The position numbers were made by a program, and so were the translations under genes. The notes under the pieces are model-generated. The model saw only the letters and a list, made by a program, of their open reading frames with translations, was not told where the DNA came from and did no database searches. Of a stretch of DNA of 53,973 bases, positions 39,202-47,669 are shown piece after piece. Positions within the stretch are counted from its first letter, which is position 1. The number at the start of each line of letters is the position of its first letter. The stretch is from Burkholderiales bacterium (GTDB lineage Bacteria > Pseudomonadota > Gammaproteobacteria > Burkholderiales > SG8-39): NCBI GenBank assembly GCA_026416295.1, contig JAOAFL010000116.1, positions 1 through 53,973 of the forward strand, in the 5' to 3' direction.

Positions 39202-40602
39202 GTGACGAATACCGGACGACGGCGGGCGCTTGTGCGCATCGCTTGGGGCGCCGCCGCGCTGGCGGGGATTTTCGTGGCCGGCGTCGCCGCGCTGATCGGC
39301 GTGAACGCGATGGACGTCGAGCTGTCGGCCGAGGCGCGTGCGCTGCTCGAGCCACCGGTCGCTCGGGCGAGCGACGAGCGTAACGGCTATCTGCATTTCC
39401 TCGGCCTGCATGCGCCTGCGGGCGCGAGCACTTACGCCCATGGCCTTCGCGTGCTCGAGGCGCTGCGAGCGTCCGAGGCGCCGACGCCGGCCGAAACCGG
39501 CGAGGCCAAGGCGCTCACCGAGTTTCCGCGGATCGTCGGCGCGCAGGCGACATGCTGCCGGGTCGAAAGCGGGACATGTCTCGGTGCGCCGGCCGAGGCG
39601 ACCCGGGACACCCTCGGGAAATACGGTCCGTTTCTCGAGCGCGCGCGGCAGATGCGCGATGCGCCCGACTACCTCGAGCTGTACGCGCCGGCGGCGTTTC
39701 ATGCGCGAGTTGCGCCTTACCACGCGCTCCTCGATGCCCAGTGCCTGACGCACGCGGCGATCGCGCTCGCCGCGGGCTCAGCGGGCCTTGGGCGCGCGCT
39801 CGACGAACTCGAAGCCGAGATGGCGTTTCACCGCCGCGCGCTGGCGGGAAGCCGCACGCGGGTCGGAAAAATCTTCGCCGCCGAACTGCTTGCGCGCGAT
39901 GCGCTGCTCCTTTCGGAGTTGCTGCGCGCAGGGCGCGAGACCGCGGCTGCGGAGCGCGAGCGGATCGCGAGGCTGCTCGAGCCGCTGTCGGCCGAGGAAG
40001 CCGACATGCGCGCGGCGCTCGCGTCGGAGTACCGGCTCGGGCTGCGGCTGGTGATGACGCTCGGGAAGGAGCAGACGCTCGCGCATCATTTCCCGGTTTC
40101 TCGCTGGTACGAGGGCGTGCTTTTCCTGCGGCGCCACGAAACCGCGAACGCCATCGCGGCGCAGTTCCGGCTCGACGAGGCCCTTTCGCGCGTTCCGCTT
40201 GCCGGCTTCGAGGCGGCGGCGCGCGAACGCGCGCGGCAACAGCCGCCCGCATACGCCGAGGGCGAGTTTCCGGGGTGGGTCAATCCGGCCGGGAAGATCC
40301 TCGCGGGGGCGGCCGGCGCAGGCAACGCGGACAGCCTGCGACGGATGAACGACGTGCGGGCTTTGCTCGCGATGGTCGCCGCGCAGGCGGCGCTCTACAG
40401 CGCCGGGGCGCGCACGCCGGAGGCGGTGAGGGCGGCGCTCGCAGGGGGCGTCGGCCGCGCGCATCCGGATCCCTACACCGAAAAGCCGTTCGCGTACGAC
40501 GAGGCGGCGAACGCGCTCACGTTCGCGCCTCAGGCGAAAGAGGCGCGCTGGCAGACGCGGCTGCGCGAGCGCTTCGCCGGACGCGTCGGCGTGACGCTGT
40601 AG
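39202..40602 (+). CDS. Membrane-anchored protein of unknown function
   Basis: A 466-residue protein I cannot assign. One N-terminal hydrophobic helix (about residues 13-35, WGAAALAGIFVAGVAALIG) suggests an anchor with a periplasmic bulk. The rest is helix-rich and Ala/Leu/Glu-rich with no repeat. A short Cys group (ATCCRVESGTCLG, about 115-127) could make disulfides. The late part (KPFAYDEAANALTFAP) resembles the C-terminal pattern of proteins with a peptidoglycan or secretion role, but this is not enough for a name. GTG start at 39202, 21 nt after argG. It converges on argF with a 4-bp gap. Confidence 0.78.
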   Translation: MTNTGRRRALVRIAWGAAALAGIFVAGVAALIGVNAMDVELSAEARALLEPPVARASDERNGYLHFLGLHAPAGASTYAHGLRVLEALRASEAPTPAETGEAKALTEFPRIVGAQATCCRVESGTCLGAPAEATRDTLGKYGPFLERARQMRDAPDYLELYAPAAFHARVAPYHALLDAQCLTHAAIALAAGSAGLGRALDELEAEMAFHRRALAGSRTRVGKIFAAELLARDALLLSELLRAGRETAAAERERIARLLEPLSAEEADMRAALASEYRLGLRLVMTLGKEQTLAHHFPVSRWYEGVLFLRRHETANAIAAQFRLDEALSRVPLAGFEAAARERARQQPPAYAEGEFPGWVNPAGKILAGAAGAGNADSLRRMNDVRALLAMVAAQAALYSAGARTPEAVRAALAGGVGRAHPDPYTEKPFAYDEAANALTFAPQAKEARWQTRLRERFAGRVGVTL

Positions 40603-40606
40603 GCGG

Positions 40607-41553
40607 TCAGGCGCGCTTGCGCGAACGGCCGATCCGCCCGAGCAGCAGGAACTCCATCAGCGCCTTCTGCGTGTGCAGCCGGTTCTCGGCCTCGTCCCAG
40701 ACCACCGACTGCGGCCCGTCGATCACCTCGGCGGCGACTTCCTCGCCGCGGTGCGCCGGCAGGCAGTGCATGAAGAGCGCGTCCTTGCGCGCGGCGCGCA
40801 TGAGCTCCGCATCCACCTGCCAGTCTTCGAACGCGCGCCGGCGCTCGGCGTCCTCCGACTCGAACCCCATCGAGGTCCAGACGTCGGTGGTGACGAGGTG
40901 CGCGCCCTTGCCGCCTCCCTCGGGTCGGCGAACTGCTCGAAGTGCGTGCCGGCGACCCCGGCGCGCTCGGGCTCCACCTCGTAGCCGGGCGGCGTCGAGA
41001 CGTTCACCTTGAAGTCGAGCACCTCGGCCGCCTGCAGCCAGGTGTTGCACACGTTGTTCGAATCGCCGATCCAGGCGACGGTCTTTCCGCGGATCGGGCC
41101 GCGGTGCTCGAGGAAGGTGTAGATGTCGGCGAGGATCTGGCAGGGGTGGTACTCGTTCGTGAGCCCGTTGATTACCGGCACGCGCGAGTGCGCAGCGAAC
41201 CGCTCGACCGTTTCCTGCTCGAAGGTGCGGATCATGACGAGGTCGCACATTCGCGAGATCACCTGCGCGGCGTCCTCGACCGCCTCGCCGCGGCCGAGCT
41301 GCGAGTCGCGCGTCGAAAGATAGATCGCCGCGCCCCCGAGCTGGTGCATCCCGGCCTCGAACGACAGGCGCGTCCTCGTCGAGGGCTTTTCGAAGATCAT
41401 CGCGAGCGTGCGGTCGACGAGCGGCCAGTAGCGCTTGTAGCGCTTGAAGCGCGCCTTGATCCAGCGCGTGCGCGCAAACAGATACTCGTACTCCGCGCGC
41501 GTGAAGTCCTTGAACTGGAGATAGTGGCGGAGCCTCGCGCGCGGCGCGGCCAT
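40607..41553 (-). pseudogene. argF: Ornithine carbamoyltransferase interrupted by a one-base deletion
   Basis: An otherwise complete ArgF (citrulline from ornithine and carbamoyl phosphate). Frame 1 (41553 to about 40910) has the phosphate-binding [21 protein letters not shown] and [19 protein letters not shown]; frame 2 (about 40909 to 40607) continues with [17 protein letters not shown], the Cys motif [12 protein letters not shown] and WDEAENRLH. At about 40909-40910 one base is missing between GCGGC and AAGGGC; restoring it gives one 315-residue enzyme, the normal size. There is no slippery site or stem suggesting programmed frameshifting. Either a recent mutation or a sequencing/assembly error; neighbouring argG and argD are intact, which favours error or an extra copy elsewhere. 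Confidence 0.88.
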
Positions 41554-41560
41554 CGGGCGC

Positions 41561-42760
41561 CTAGCGCGCGACCGCCGCGCGCGGCTCGGCGGCGCCGAGG
41601 AACGCGCGCACGAGGGGAACGAGCCGCTCGACCACCTCGCGTCCTTCGGCCTCGGTCATGACGAGCGGCGGCAGCAGCCGGATCACGCGCTCGGCGGTGA
41701 CGTTGATGACGAGGCCCGCTTGGAGCGCCATCCCCACGAGGTCGCCGCAGGGGCGATCGAGCTCGACGCCGATCATCATGCCCATGCCGCGCACTTCGAC
41801 CACGCCCGGCACGCCCGCGAGCGCCGCCGCAAGCCCCGCGCGGATCGCCTCGCCCACGCGCGCGGCGTTTTCGAGCAGGCCTTCGTCGCGGATCACGTCG
41901 AGCGTGGTGATGACGCCGGTCATCGCGAGCGGGTTCCCCCCGAAGGTCGAGCCGTGATTGCCCGGCTTGAAAAGGCCCTTCGCGCGGCCGCCGGCGACGC
42001 AGGCGCCGACCGGCACCCCGCCCGCCAGCCCCTTCGCGATCGGCACCACGTCGGGCGTGAAACCCGCGTGCTGGTACACGAACCACCGGCCGGTGCGCGC
42101 CACGCCGCACTGCACCTCGTCGGACATGAACAGCCACTCGTTCGCGTCGCAGATCTCCTTCAGACCCCGCAGGTAGTCGAGGCGCGCGACGTTGATCCCG
42201 CCCTCGCCCTGGATCGGCTCGACGAACACCGCGACGACGTTTCGGTTTCGCGCCGCGACCTGCCGCACCGCCTCCAGATCGTTGAGCGGCACGCGCACGA
42301 ACCCCTGCACGAGCGGCTCGAACCCCGCCTGCACCTTGCGGCTGCCCGAGGCCGACAGCGTCGCGAGCGACCGTCCGTGGAAGGCCTTTTCCATCACGAC
42401 GATCGCCGGCTCTTCGACGCCGCGCTCATGACCGTACTTGCGCGCAAGTTTCAGCGCGCACTCGTTCGCCTCGAGCCCCGAGTTGCAGAAGAACACCTCC
42501 TCCAGCCCGGTGATCTCGGCGAGGCGCTCTGCCGCCGCCTCCTGAAGCGGCGACTCGAACAGGTTCGAGGTGTGGATGATGCGGCCGATCTGCTCGGTGA
42601 GCGCGCGCACGAGCCTCGGGTGCGCGTGCCCGAGCGTGTTCACCGCGATGCCGGCGAGCGCATCCAGATACTCGCGCCCTTCGGCGTCGTAGAGTCGGCA
42701 GCCCTGTCCGCGCACGAACGCCACCGGCTGGCGGGCGTAGGTGTTCATGACGTGGCTCAT
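41561..42760 (-). CDS. argD: Acetylornithine aminotransferase
   Basis: A 399-residue class III PLP aminotransferase converting N-acetylglutamate semialdehyde to acetylornithine (and possibly the succinyl-DAP step of lysine synthesis). Seen: HPRLVRALTEQ, NSGLEANECALKLARKYG, EPIQGEGGINVA, SDEVQCGVARTGRWFVYQHAGFTPD, the PLP lysine in IAKGLAGGVPVGA and STFGGNPLAM. ATG at 42760. A GC hairpin followed by a T-rich stretch stands in its leader (42784-42806). argF follows 7 nt downstream on the same strand, so the two are cotranscribed. Confidence 0.95.
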   Translation of the reverse strand: MSHVMNTYARQPVAFVRGQGCRLYDAEGREYLDALAGIAVNTLGHAHPRLVRALTEQIGRIIHTSNLFESPLQEAAAERLAEITGLEEVFFCNSGLEANECALKLARKYGHERGVEEPAIVVMEKAFHGRSLATLSASGSRKVQAGFEPLVQGFVRVPLNDLEAVRQVAARNRNVVAVFVEPIQGEGGINVARLDYLRGLKEICDANEWLFMSDEVQCGVARTGRWFVYQHAGFTPDVVPIAKGLAGGVPVGACVAGGRAKGLFKPGNHGSTFGGNPLAMTGVITTLDVIRDEGLLENAARVGEAIRAGLAAALAGVPGVVEVRGMGMMIGVELDRPCGDLVGMALQAGLVINVTAERVIRLLPPLVMTEAEGREVVERLVPLVRAFLGAAEPRAAVAR

Positions 42761-42783
42761 CGCAATCCTCGGACGTACGCAAA

Positions 42784-42806
42784 CGAAAACGGCGGCTGGG
42801 GCCGCC
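42784..42806 (-). terminator. Intrinsic-terminator-like hairpin upstream of argD
   Basis: Read on the minus strand: GGCGGC, CCCA, GCCGCC, then GTTTTCG. It ends about 25 nt before the argD ATG and about 50 nt after the decarboxylase stop. It is either the decarboxylase terminator or, if the TAACAT at 42816-42821 is the argD minus-10, an attenuator in the argD leader. Confidence 0.55.
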
Positions 42807-42853
42807 GTCGGCGAATGTTAACAGAATCGGGGGCGAGGGCCGTCGGCGCCGCG

Positions 42854-44851
42854 TCAGTCGAGGCGCCGCAGGCTGCGTTCCTCGGCCGGGCGGAGCACGC
42901 GCACGCAGGGCGCGTAGCCGTCGTACGCGATGCCGTGCAGCTCGATCCGCTTCTGCGAGCGCAGCACGCCGCCCAGGTACTCGACGATCTCGCGCGTGAT
43001 CGCCTGACCGGGCACGAGCAGCGGGATGCCGGGCGGATAGGGCACGATGCCGTCCGCGCACACCCGCCCGGCGAGCGCGCGGTTGACGCGCTCGCGCTCG
43101 TCGAACACCGGGACCAGTTCCCCGCCGCAGTAGTACGCGTCGCGCGGCAGGTAGCGCAGGCGCGTGAACGCCGGGATCTCGGGCGAGCGCACCGGGCGCC
43201 GCGGCGCGCGCCGCTCGCGCGCGATGCGCATCAGGGCGTCGTACAGGCGCGAGACCTTCGAGCGCGTGGTGCCGATCGTGAGCAAGAGCGTGATCGTGTT
43301 GAACGTGCTCTTTTCGATCTGGATGTTGTAGCGGTCGAACAGCTCGGCCTGCAGCTCGTCGACGGTGTAGCCGCAGCCGGAGATGTCCACGGTCACCTTG
43401 GTCGGGTCGAGGCGGATGCCGTCGGCGCGCACCTCCTCGGGCAGGAGGTCCGCGAGCGTCAGGCAGCGGAACGCGCCGGTCGAGTCGATCTGCGCGCGCA
43501 GCTCGCGCGCGAGCGCGAGCGTACGCGCGAGCAGCTTGTAGCCCTCCATCACCGCCTGCTTGCGCGCGACGTCGAGGCTCGCGATCAGCGCGTACTGCGG
43601 GCTGGTCGAGGTGTGCATGTTGAAGTTCTCGCGGAACAGGTGCTCGCGGAAGTCCGGATCGTTGACATGGATCATGGAGGCCTGCGAGAAGGCCGACAGC
43701 ACCTTGTGCGTGGACTGCGTCGCGTAGTCGGCGCCGGCCTCGAGCGCCGTCGGGCGGAATTCCGGGTGAAAGCGCGCGAATCCGTACCACGCCTCGTCGA
43801 CGATCACCTTGATGCCGCGCGCGTGCGCCGCGGCGACGATCGGCGCGAGGTCGTAGCGCAGGCCGTCGTAGGTGCACGAGGTGAGCACGAGTGCCTGCGC
43901 GTCCGGGTGGCGCCGGATCGCCGCGAGGATCGTCTTCTTCGGCACCGGCCCGTAGAGGCCATAGCGGCGGTTGAGCGCCGACTCGAGGTACACCGGGTGC
44001 GCGCCCGAGAGCACCACGCCGTGGTGCACGCTCTTGTGGCAGTTGCGGTCGAGCAGCAGCTTTTCGCCCGGCGCGAGCAGCGTCTGGAAGATGACCTTGT
44101 TCGCGCCCGAGGTGCCGTTGGTGGCGAAGAAGGTGCGCCGCGCGCCGAACGCCTTCGCCGCGAGGTTCTGCGCCTCGGCGATCACCCCGGTCGGGTTCAT
44201 GAGCGAGTCGAGCATCGGCACCGACACCGACAGGTCGGCATCGAAGACGTGTTCGCCCATGAACTCGTAGAAGTCGTTCACCCAGGGACTGCCGCGCAGC
44301 GACTCGCCCGAGGCGTGTCCCGGCGTGTGCCACTGGTCCTTCGCCATCGAGACGTAGCTCTTCAGCTGGTCGTAGAACGGCGTGCGGGCCTTTTCGCGGA
44401 TCTGCGCGTTCAGGATGCGGTAGATGCCGCGAAAATCGCGCTCCTCGCGGTAGAAATAGCCGTCGACCGCCTCGGCGAAGAGCGCATCGACCACGTCGTC
44501 CTCGGATTCCCTGGCGATCAGGATGTAGACGTCGAGCTCGGGGCGAAGGCGCGCGATGCGCTGCACGAGTTCCAGCGCCGACATCTGGAGCTTTTTCCCG
44601 GGGGCGCGGCCGTTCGCGCGCCGCGCCGCCCCCGCGGGCAGCGAGTAGAGCTTGTCGTCGACCAGCACTGCCTGCAGATCGCCGTCGGCCTCGATCGCGA
44701 CGAGCGCCTCGCGCGCGGTCGCGACGCCGGTGAACGAGAGTCCGAGCGGATTGTCGAGCGCGCGCGCGGCGGCGTTCAGGCCCTTGACGAACTCGCGCAG
44801 CACGAGCGGCTCGTCGTCCACCACCAGCACGCGGCTGACCGGTTTCGCCAT
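42854..44851 (-). CDS. Orn/Lys/Arg PLP decarboxylase with receiver-like N-terminal domain
   Basis: A 665-residue fold-type I decarboxylase producing a polyamine or cadaverine/agmatine from a basic amino acid. Residues 1-150 form the wing domain, here unusually close to a response-regulator receiver: VLVVDDEPLVLREF with D12-D13-E14 and VLVDDK at 63-67, but no conserved Lys. Then FYDQLKSYVSMAKDQWHTPGH, TFFATNGTSGANKVIFQTLL, LDRNCHKSVHHGVVLSGAHPVYL, VDEAWYGFARFHP and the PLP lysine in TQSTHKVLSAFSQASMIHV. Shorter than the E. coli inducible enzymes (711-755). Substrate not decidable from sequence; arg-gene neighbours suggest arginine or ornithine. Start 15 bp from the divergent DUF3579 gene. Confidence 0.92.
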   Translation of the reverse strand: MAKPVSRVLVVDDEPLVLREFVKGLNAAARALDNPLGLSFTGVATAREALVAIEADGDLQAVLVDDKLYSLPAGAARRANGRAPGKKLQMSALELVQRIARLRPELDVYILIARESEDDVVDALFAEAVDGYFYREERDFRGIYRILNAQIREKARTPFYDQLKSYVSMAKDQWHTPGHASGESLRGSPWVNDFYEFMGEHVFDADLSVSVPMLDSLMNPTGVIAEAQNLAAKAFGARRTFFATNGTSGANKVIFQTLLAPGEKLLLDRNCHKSVHHGVVLSGAHPVYLESALNRRYGLYGPVPKKTILAAIRRHPDAQALVLTSCTYDGLRYDLAPIVAAAHARGIKVIVDEAWYGFARFHPEFRPTALEAGADYATQSTHKVLSAFSQASMIHVNDPDFREHLFRENFNMHTSTSPQYALIASLDVARKQAVMEGYKLLARTLALARELRAQIDSTGAFRCLTLADLLPEEVRADGIRLDPTKVTVDISGCGYTVDELQAELFDRYNIQIEKSTFNTITLLLTIGTTRSKVSRLYDALMRIARERRAPRRPVRSPEIPAFTRLRYLPRDAYYCGGELVPVFDERERVNRALAGRVCADGIVPYPPGIPLLVPGQAITREIVEYLGGVLRSQKRIELHGIAYDGYAPCVRVLRPAEERSLRRLD

Positions 44852-44855
44852 CGGC

Positions 44856-44861
44856 TATGAT
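44856..44861 (+). promoter_or_regulatory. TATGAT box 5 nt before the DUF3579 start (leaderless-type)
   Basis: TATGAT, five bases, then ATG 44867, in the 15-bp gap between two divergent ATGs. On the other strand AATCAT lies 5 nt before the decarboxylase ATG at 44851, so the site is nearly symmetric. Confidence 0.45.
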
Positions 44862-44866
44862 TTCGC

Positions 44867-45208
44867 ATGCCCGAGACGCCGGCCGACGGCGGGCCTGCCG
44901 AGTTCGTGATCCGGGGCGTGACCCTGGACGGCAGGCCGTTTCGCCCGAGCGACTGGGCCGAGCGGCTGTGCGGGGTGATGGCGGCGTTCGGCAACGACCA
45001 CCGCATGCAGTATTCGCCCTACGTGCACCCGGTGACCTCGGACGGCGTGCGCTGCGTCGTGGTCGACCTGCGGCTGCGCGAGATCGCGCCGATGGCGTTC
45101 CGGTTTCTGGTCAATTTCGCGCGCGACAACGAATTGCAGACGCGCGCGGGCCGCAGCGCCGAGCGCACCGAGCTCGCGCGGCTGCTGCGCGCCGGCGATA
45201 CCGACTAG
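44867..45208 (+). CDS. DUF3579 domain protein
   Basis: A 113-residue cytoplasmic protein with the family signature [33 protein letters not shown] at about 12-44, [18 protein letters not shown] and [15 protein letters not shown]3579 is largely limited to betaproteobacteria and has no known function. It has no ribosome site and a TATGAT box at leaderless distance. The TAG stop shares a CTAG with the stop of rpsT on the other strand. Confidence 0.9.
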   Translation: MPETPADGGPAEFVIRGVTLDGRPFRPSDWAERLCGVMAAFGNDHRMQYSPYVHPVTSDGVRCVVVDLRLREIAPMAFRFLVNFARDNELQTRAGRSAERTELARLLRAGDTD

Positions 45209-45468
45209 GCAAGCGCCTTGATCGCGTGCGCGAGGCGGCTCTTGTGGCGCGCGGCGGCGTTGCGGTGCAGGACGCCCTTCGCGGCGACGCGGTCAATCAC
45301 CGCCTGCGAGGCGCGCAGCGCGGCGAGCGCCTGCGCCTTGTCGCCGGCGGCGATCGCTTTTTTCGCGCGCTTGATCGCGGTGCGCACCGCGGTGCGCAGA
45401 CTCATGTTGCGCCGGCGGCGCGCCTCGGCCTGGCGCGCGCGCTTCTGCGCGGACTTGATGTTGGCCAT
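45205..45468 (-). CDS. rpsT: 30S ribosomal protein S20
   Basis: An 87-residue S20: [42 protein letters not shown] and the closing [22 protein letters not shown]. It binds 16S rRNA early in 30S assembly. The ATG is 30 nt after a minus-strand TAGAAT (45498-45503), giving a short leader without a clear ribosome site, as is common for the autoregulated S20 gene. murJ starts divergently, and rpsT-murJ is a standard proteobacterial neighbour pair. Confidence 0.97.
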   Translation of the reverse strand: MANIKSAQKRARQAEARRRRNMSLRTAVRTAIKRAKKAIAAGDKAQALAALRASQAVIDRVAAKGVLHRNAAARHKSRLAHAIKALA

Positions 45469-45497
45469 GGTGAACCCGGTCGGAAAAACGGGGGCGG

Positions 45498-45503
45498 ATT
45501 CTA
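45498..45503 (-). promoter_or_regulatory. TAGAAT minus-10 box of rpsT
   Basis: Minus-strand TAGAAT with a leader of about 22-23 nt before the rpsT ATG at 45468. The TAG on the plus strand at 45502 also closes the murJ frame upstream. Confidence 0.45.
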
Positions 45504-45531
45504 GCACGCGGCGCGCGGCGGGAGGCGCCGG

Positions 45532-47070
45532 CTGAACCTGCTGCGCTCGCTCGCCGCGGTGTCGAGCCTGACGCTCGTTTCGCGCCTGCTCGGCTACGTG
45601 CGCGACTTCTGCATCGCGCGCGTCTTCGGGGCGGGCCTTGCGACCGACGCGTTCTTCGTCGCCTTCCGCATCCCGAACCTGTTGCGGCGGCTGTTCGGCG
45701 AGGGGGCGTTCTCCCAGGCGTTCGTGCCGGTGCTCGCCGAGGCGCGGGCGAGCCAGCCGGCCGAGGAGGTGCGCGCGCTCGCCGACTGCGTGGCGACCGT
45801 GCTGCTCGTCGCGCTGGTGGCGACCGCCGCGCTCGGCGTCGCCGCCGCGCCGGCGATCGTGTGGGTGTCGGCGCCGGGGTTCGCCGCCGAGCCGGAAAAG
45901 TTCGCGCTCACGGTGACGATGCTGCGCATCACCTTTCCCTACATCGTCTTCATTTCGCTCGTCGCCTTCGCCGCCGGGATCCTCAACACCTGGAGCCGGT
46001 TCGCGGTGCCGGCGGTGACGCCGGCGCTGCTCAACGTCTCGTTCATCGTCGCCGCGCTCGGCTTCGCGGATTCGTTCGATCCGCCGGTGCTCGCGCTCGC
46101 CTGGGCGGTGTTCGCCGGCGGCGTGGCGCAGCTCGCGGTGCAGATCCCGGCCCTTGCGCGCATCGGCATGCTGCCGCGCTGGCGGTTCGACCTCGCGCAC
46201 GCCGGCATGCGCCGGGTGCTCGCGCTGATGGCGCCGGCGGTGTTCGGCGTCTCGGTGGCGCAGGTCTCGCTCCTCATCAACACGATCTTCGCCTCGTTTC
46301 TCGCGACCGGCAGCGTCTCGTGGCTGTACTACGCCGATCGGCTGATGGAGTTTCCCGCGGCGCTGCTCGGCGTCGCGCTCGGCACGATCCTGCTGCCGAG
46401 CCTTGCGCGCGCGCACGCGGGCGCCGACCGCGCCGAATACGGGCGGTTGCTCGACTGGGGGTTGCGGCTTGCGCTGCTGCTCGCCGCGCCGGCGGCCGCG
46501 GCGCTCGCGGTGCTCGCCCTACCGCTCGTCGCGACGCTCTTTCAGTACGGGCGCTTCGGCGAGGCGGACGCCTGGGCGACGCGCGAGGCGGTGATCGCCT
46601 ACAGCGTCGGGCTGGTCGGCATGATCCTCGTCAAGGTGCTCGCGCCGGGGTTCTACGCGCAGCAGAACGTCGCGACGCCGGTGCGCATCGGTCTGGTGAC
46701 GCTCGCGGCGACGCAGGCGATGAACGCCGCGTTCATCGTGCCGCTCAAGCACGCGGGGCTCGCGCTCGCGATCGGTCTGGGGGCGTGCCTGAACGCCGCG
46801 CTCCTCTATCGCGGTCTGCGGCGCGCCGGCGCGTACGCGCCGCAGCCGGGCTGGGGCGCGTTCGCGCTGAAGACTGCGGCAGCGACCGCGGCGATGTCGG
46901 CGGCGCTGTGGTTCGCGGCGGGCGAGGGCGCCTGGTGGCTCGCCGCCGGCGCCGCTGCGCGAGTCGCGCGCCTTGCGGCGCTCGTCGCACTCGGCGTCCT
47001 CGTCTACGGCGCCTGTCTCGCCGCGCTCGGGTTTCGCCTGCGCGACTTTTCCCGTCGCGCTGCGGCGTAG
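45532..47070 (+). CDS. murJ: Lipid II flippase MurJ, CTG start
   Basis: A 512-residue, 14-helix MOP-family flippase (E. coli 511) that moves lipid II across the inner membrane. Seen: the conserved opening [63 protein letters not shown], and the central [31 protein letters not shown]. The NLLRSL opening is only reached from CTG at 45532: an in-frame TAG at 45502 closes the frame upstream, and the first GTG (45559) lies nine codons later. GGAGG at 45521-45525 stands 6 nt before the CTG, which strongly supports it. Confidence 0.96.
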   Translation: MNLLRSLAAVSSLTLVSRLLGYVRDFCIARVFGAGLATDAFFVAFRIPNLLRRLFGEGAFSQAFVPVLAEARASQPAEEVRALADCVATVLLVALVATAALGVAAAPAIVWVSAPGFAAEPEKFALTVTMLRITFPYIVFISLVAFAAGILNTWSRFAVPAVTPALLNVSFIVAALGFADSFDPPVLALAWAVFAGGVAQLAVQIPALARIGMLPRWRFDLAHAGMRRVLALMAPAVFGVSVAQVSLLINTIFASFLATGSVSWLYYADRLMEFPAALLGVALGTILLPSLARAHAGADRAEYGRLLDWGLRLALLLAAPAAAALAVLALPLVATLFQYGRFGEADAWATREAVIAYSVGLVGMILVKVLAPGFYAQQNVATPVRIGLVTLAATQAMNAAFIVPLKHAGLALAIGLGACLNAALLYRGLRRAGAYAPQPGWGAFALKTAAATAAMSAALWFAAGEGAWWLAAGAAARVARLAALVALGVLVYGACLAALGFRLRDFSRRAAA

Positions 47071-47083
47071 GACCGCGCCGCGC

Positions 47084-47620
47084 TCAAGTCTCGCCGCGCG
47101 CCGGCGACTCGGCGGCGCGCGCGCGCAGCGCCCGGGCGTGCGCTTCGACCTCGCGCTGCAGGTGCGGCTTGTAACCGAGCGTGAAAAACGCTTCGGCGAC
47201 GAGAAAGATCGGCGCGACGAAGATCTGGAACAGGTTGTCGACCAGCGCCGGCCGGCGCCCCTCGAACGCGTGGCCGACGAGCTGCAGGATCCAGCCGCCG
47301 ACGAAGAGCGCGAGGAACCAGGCAAGGCCCGTCGCGAGCGGCGCCTGCGCGAGCGGCTCGGTCGCGACAAGCAGCAGCGCGAAGACGGCGCACATCGCAA
47401 GGCCGAGCGGCACGTCGAGCACGAGGTAATAGGCGACGAGGATCGCAGCGACCGCGACCGCACCGCTCACGCTGACGCCGGCGAGCTCCCAGCGCAGCCA
47501 GCCGAGCGGGATCATGAGCGAGGCGACGATCGTCGGCACGCCGACGAAGTGCGTCGCCTTGTTGCGGCGGTCCTGGTGGTAGGCGGCGTAAAACCCCATC
47601 TGTTCGGCGAGCGTTTTCAC
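47084..47620 (-). CDS. DUF962/Mpo1-like membrane protein
   Basis: A 178-residue protein with four predicted helices and the Mpo1 family motifs YHQDRRNKATHFVGVP at about 14-29 and GGWILQLVGHAFEGRRPALVDNLFQIFVAPIFLVAE at about 108-143. Yeast Mpo1 is an iron-dependent dioxygenase that shortens 2-hydroxy fatty acids; the His residues H15, H24 and H116 it would need are visible. The bacterial substrate is unknown. It converges on murJ and is divergent from ribF, with 49 bp between starts. Confidence 0.88.
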   Translation of the reverse strand: MKTLAEQMGFYAAYHQDRRNKATHFVGVPTIVASLMIPLGWLRWELAGVSVSGAVAVAAILVAYYLVLDVPLGLAMCAVFALLLVATEPLAQAPLATGLAWFLALFVGGWILQLVGHAFEGRRPALVDNLFQIFVAPIFLVAEAFFTLGYKPHLQREVEAHARALRARAAESPARGET

Positions 47621-47644
47621 CGGCGGCGCCTCGCGCTTTCACAC

Positions 47645-47650
47645 TATAAT
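47645..47650 (+). promoter_or_regulatory. TATAAT minus-10 box of ribF
   Basis: TATAAT with 19 nt to the ribF ATG, so a leader of about 12 nt. A minus-strand TAAAAT (47656-47661) nearby could serve the divergent DUF962 gene. Confidence 0.5.
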
Positions 47651-47669
47651 TCAGCATTTTACTGCGCAG

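Noticed and set aside
40895-40925. Programmed frameshift in argF
   Set aside because: No slippery heptamer, no stimulatory stem or internal ribosome site, and ArgF is not known to use frameshifting.
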